Assembly: GCA_018711625.1 (NCBI GenBank)
Contig: DVID01000004.1
Coordinates: 1-50,243, forward strand
Length of the DNA stretch: 50,243 nucleotides
Direction of reading: 5' to 3'
Source of the DNA: Candidatus Limicola stercorigallinarum
Lineage (GTDB): Bacteria > Actinomycetota > Coriobacteriia > Coriobacteriales > Coriobacteriaceae
Part shown: positions 47,297 to 50,243 of the stretch, piece after piece
How the letters are laid out: every line of letters begins with the position of its first letter
Numbering within the stretch: the stretch's first letter is position 1
Notes under the pieces: model-generated
The model's database searches: none
What the model saw: the letters and a program-made list of their open reading frames with translations, nothing else
Told to the model about the DNA's origin: nothing
Program-made: the position numbers and the translations under genes

Positions 47297-50243
47297 ATGT
47301 TCAAGATGGAATTCAAGAGCGCTGCGCGCTTGGCGGCAACGGCGGGTCTTGGCCTGTCGCTCGCCTTCGCTGCAGCCCCGGTTGTGGCGATGGCGAATGA
47401 GCCTTCATTCATCAAGGAGGCATCGGCTGTCGAAGTTGCTATTCCAGAAAGTGCAGTTGTTGCCCTTTCGGACCCTGCGGAGCCGGTAGATAATGCCGAT
47501 GAGGCATCCACAGACGTGGCAACTGTCGATGGCGTCTCCTACGATTCACTTGCTGGTGCGATTTCCAATGCCAACGGTAAGACCGTTGAGCTCCAAAAGG
47601 ACATTGAGCTTTCGAGCGTCATCTCAATTCCGAGCGATTCGAGCGTCGTGTTGGACCTGAATGGTTTCAACATCACTGGTAATGCGGAACAGCTCATTTC
47701 CGTTCCAGCTGGTTCCACGCTTACCGTCCAGGATGACTCTCCCGAACCCGGTGAGATTTCTGGTGGAACGGGTCGTGCAGTGTTCGTTGCCGGCAGCTTT
47801 AAGCTTACGGGCGGCAAGATTGCTTCAGACGGCGGTCAGGCTGTCCTTGTTTCTAACAAACAAGGTGGTTCAAACTTTGAGATGACCGGCGGCGAGATTC
47901 ATGGTTCGGTTGAAGCGCTCCGCGGACAGTGGGCGACCATCAATATAAGTGGCGGCCGTCTGATCACTGATGAACAATCGATAAAGGCCTCGCCGCTTGC
48001 TCTTCTTGCAAGCAATGCGACTCTGTCTGGAGACGCTCGTCTGGAGGGGTATTGTGGCGTGGCGCTGTTTAATATCACCTCTGCTGGAGCAGTTGACAAC
48101 GATGACACGTCAGTTTCCTCTTCGTTCACTATGAACGGCGGCTCCATCGATTGCTACGTGTACGCGATTTCAGGCAACAATATGCAATCTGCGAAGTGCT
48201 CGGCTACTATTAATGCGGGAACCGTTACTGCTGAAGATACCTGCATTTACTGGCCTATGGAAGGTACGCTCACCGTCAATGGCGGCACTGTTGCCGGCGG
48301 TAACGCGATTGAAGCCAAGATGGGCGCCATTAACATTTATGGAGGCACGCTGCGCGGTACCGAAGAGTATGGTTTCGCCTACACCGGAAACGGTTCGGCG
48401 TCGGATGGAGCGGCGCTCAAGCTTGTTGGTCAAATCTATGGCGGCTCTGAGGGGCAGTTTATCAGCGACCCTGATCTCACCGTTAATGTGACGGGTGGCA
48501 GGCTCGAAAGCGAGCACGGAAATGCCGTGTCCGTTTATGTTGATGATGTTGCGTCCGCATATGGTGACGCGGATCTCAAGGCAAGCATTACGGTTGGTCA
48601 AGAGGCAGTTCTCGCGCCCGCCGAAAACCGCGATGCGCTCCGTGCGACTTCAGTTGGAGATTTCACTATTTCAGAAAATGGCGTCTCTTCAAACAATACA
48701 ACCATTACTAGCCCCGAGCTTGCTGAAGCCGCTGTGGTTGCTAACGGAAAGATCCAAACAAGTGCCTCAACATCTCAGGACGGCAATACGCTGTATACGA
48801 CTATCGGGCGCGCACTTACCTCGGCAACTGCTACGGGCGTAGCAGCTGATGCCGGAACCACCATTTCGCTTCTGCGCAATGTGGAAGAGGATGTGGTTAT
48901 TCCTGAAAATGCTAAGGTGAAACTCGACCTTGGTACGCATACGCTGACCGGTGGTGTGGAGAACAAGGGGGCCCTTGAGATCGCAGGCACCGGCGACCTT
49001 GTTGGCCAGGTGACGGGCAAAGAGCCTACCGGTAGCGGTGAAGTTACAATTGTAGTTGCAACGATCGGCTACAATACATATCCTTCCCTTGAGGATGCTA
49101 TCGAGGCTGTTCAATCAGGGCAGACCATCGTGCTTCAAGCCGATGCGAAGCTCTCATCCCGCCTCGCGATCACCAAGGATGACGTGACGCTCGACCTGGG
49201 CGGCCACACGATCTCTGCGGCAAGCGATTTCGAGAAGTCCTCCAACAACAACGACAACCAGCTCGTCTCCATCGACGGCGCTGAGAACGTGACCGTCAAG
49301 AACGGCTCGATCGTCGCCGGCGGGAACAACTACCACACGCTGAACGTCTGGAACTCCGAGGGCGTCAAGCTCGAGAATCTCACGCTCGGCCACTCCGAGG
49401 CGTACAGCGGCGCCCCGTTGATCGTCGGCGCCTCAAGCGTCACGGTCTCCGGTGACCTCAATGTCGTCACCGGCAAGAATTCCTGGTACGGCATCAACGT
49501 CGACAGCCGCATGGTGGGCGGCACCAAAACAGCATCGTCCCTCACCTTTGCAAAGGATGCAGACGTCGAGTTCTCCGGCCCGAGCAAGACGGGCGTCTAC
49601 ATCGAGAACTCCGCCGACATGGAAAAGAAGGACGTCGTCGTCTCGTTCGAGCCCGGCGTGACGCTCTCTTCCGACGTCGACGACTTCGTGCCGGTCTCCT
49701 TCGCGAAGAAGAAGGACGGCGCTCCCGTCGCCGGCACGGTGGAGAACCCTGAGAACGCCGGCCTCGTCGCAGGCCCCGACGGCACCTTCGTGCCCAAGCC
49801 CTCCACCCCTGCTGAGACCGGCAACGCCGTGAAGGTCGAGCAGGCCGAGGGAGGCAAGGTGTCCGTTACCCCGGCCCGCGCCGACGAGGGCGACGAGGTC
49901 ACCATCACCGCCACGCCCGACAAGGGCCAGGAGGTCAGGTCGGTCACGGTGACCACGAAGGACGGCAAGAAGGTCAAGGTCACCAAGGGTGAAAAGGCGA
50001 ACACCTGGACGTTCGAGATGCCGGACGCCGAGGTGACCGTGAAGGTGACCTTCGGCTGCGACGGCGGCGAGCTGTGCCCGACGCGCAAGTTCGACGACGT
50101 CGATGCCGGCGCCTGGTACCACGACGCCGTGGACTGGGCCGTGGAGGAGGGCCTCCTCTCCGGCTACGAGGACGGGAAGCTCGGCCCCGACGGAACCCTG
50201 AGCCGCGCCCAGCTGGCGACCGTGCTCTGGCGCCAGGCCGGAG
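47297..50243 (+). CDS. SLH-anchored beta-helix surface protein, 3'-truncated by the window end
   Basis: At least 982 residues, open to the window edge. Residues 1-32 form a signal peptide (AARLAATAGLGLSLAFAAAP then VVAMA). About 75-790 are rich in short beta-strand repeats with DLNGFNITGN, MTGGEI, NISGGRL, NGGTVAGGN and LDLGGHTI-type turns, as in right-handed parallel beta-helices. About 845-925 match a divergent InlB B-repeat (VEQAEGGKVSVTPARADEG, EVTITATPDKGQEV). From about 935 an SLH domain begins (FDDVDAGAWYHDAVDWAVEEG, then SGYEDGKLGPDG and LSRAQLATVLWRQAG) that would bind secondary wall polymer. Codons from about 49145 onward are markedly more C-ending than before, suggesting a mosaic gene. 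GAAAGGA precedes the ATG at 47297. Confidence 0.85.
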   Translation, partial: MFKMEFKSAARLAATAGLGLSLAFAAAPVVAMANEPSFIKEASAVEVAIPESAVVALSDPAEPVDNADEASTDVATVDGVSYDSLAGAISNANGKTVELQKDIELSSVISIPSDSSVVLDLNGFNITGNAEQLISVPAGSTLTVQDDSPEPGEISGGTGRAVFVAGSFKLTGGKIASDGGQAVLVSNKQGGSNFEMTGGEIHGSVEALRGQWATINISGGRLITDEQSIKASPLALLASNATLSGDARLEGYCGVALFNITSAGAVDNDDTSVSSSFTMNGGSIDCYVYAISGNNMQSAKCSATINAGTVTAEDTCIYWPMEGTLTVNGGTVAGGNAIEAKMGAINIYGGTLRGTEEYGFAYTGNGSASDGAALKLVGQIYGGSEGQFISDPDLTVNVTGGRLESEHGNAVSVYVDDVASAYGDADLKASITVGQEAVLAPAENRDALRATSVGDFTISENGVSSNNTTITSPELAEAAVVANGKIQTSASTSQDGNTLYTTIGRALTSATATGVAADAGTTISLLRNVEEDVVIPENAKVKLDLGTHTLTGGVENKGALEIAGTGDLVGQVTGKEPTGSGEVTIVVATIGYNTYPSLEDAIEAVQSGQTIVLQADAKLSSRLAITKDDVTLDLGGHTISAASDFEKSSNNNDNQLVSIDGAENVTVKNGSIVAGGNNYHTLNVWNSEGVKLENLTLGHSEAYSGAPLIVGASSVTVSGDLNVVTGKNSWYGINVDSRMVGGTKTASSLTFAKDADVEFSGPSKTGVYIENSADMEKKDVVVSFEPGVTLSSDVDDFVPVSFAKKKDGAPVAGTVENPENAGLVAGPDGTFVPKPSTPAETGNAVKVEQAEGGKVSVTPARADEGDEVTITATPDKGQEVRSVTVTTKDGKKVKVTKGEKANTWTFEMPDAEVTVKVTFGCDGGELCPTRKFDDVDAGAWYHDAVDWAVEEGLLSGYEDGKLGPDGTLSRAQLATVLWRQAG

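Noticed and set aside
49433-50122. 229-codon minus-strand ORF at the window end
   Set aside because: It is antisense to the InlB/SLH part of the surface protein, which has recognisable domains.
1-50243. CRISPR arrays, prophage or IS transposase genes
   Set aside because: No direct-repeat/spacer arrays and no integrase, capsid, terminase or transposase motifs were seen in any frame.

Overview
This 50 kb window looks like chromosome from a high-GC, host-associated actinobacterium of the class Coriobacteriia (a Collinsella, Olsenella or Enorma-like organism would fit; this is inference, no rRNA gene is present). Pointers are the GC-rich coding style, a multi-transmembrane LuxR-type regulator, an SLH-anchored beta-helix surface protein, an ATP-type PEP carboxykinase, a thiamin salvage transporter under a TPP riboswitch, and an intergenic palindromic element with GGTCAAAAAGGTCG ends. 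Most genes are housekeeping; several small decayed genes sit between them.

Layout. 1-3.7 kb: remnant of a metallo-beta-lactamase-fold gene, TrmL tRNA methyltransferase, acyl-ACP thioesterase, a monofunctional transglycosylase and a DUF389 membrane protein whose last codons form the first unit of a 40-bp tandem repeat. 3.9-10.8 kb: a redox/sirohaem block. A large FAD oxidoreductase-rhodanese-sirohaem/[4Fe-4S] fusion is followed by a NifX-like protein, a 209-bp palindromic element and two fusion genes (CbiK chelatase + precorrin-2 dehydrogenase; CobA methyltransferase + HemD synthase) that together make sirohaem from hydroxymethylbilane. 10.8-24.7 kb: a YoeB/Txe toxin remnant, a DEDDh exonuclease, an ArsP-like metal exporter, proC, the serC-serA-DUF1015 group, a phosphoesterase, a flippase, pckA, a B3/B4 protein with a structured leader, a Cys-rich small protein and an MGMT-like protein. 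25-28.4 kb: a wecA/tagO-trpS-HAD phosphatase group.

28.4-33 kb: a gene-poor stretch with a GH13 (TreC-like) remnant, then a TPP riboswitch in front of a thiamin-binding MTH1187 protein and a ThiXYZ-type ABC transporter; a second copy of the 209-bp element lies between the binding-protein and ATPase genes. tRNA-Ala(CGC) follows with a clear promoter and terminator. 33.2-36.9 kb: GNAT, radical SAM (PflX-like), a tail-anchored Ala/Pro-rich protein and pncB.

36.9-43.6 kb is the most unusual region. A LuxR-type membrane regulator carrying two HTH domains precedes a short peptide ORF, a hairpin and a tightly overlapping five-gene cassette: anchored exported protein, two ABC permeases, ATPase, and a second exported protein paralogous to the first. 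43.8-46.9 kb: a cupin protein, a two-TM protein with a macro-like C-terminus resembling the ThsA effector of type II Thoeris but without a TIR partner, and proB. The window ends inside a surface protein with beta-helix, InlB-like and SLH modules, preceded by a truncated duplicate of its own gene start.
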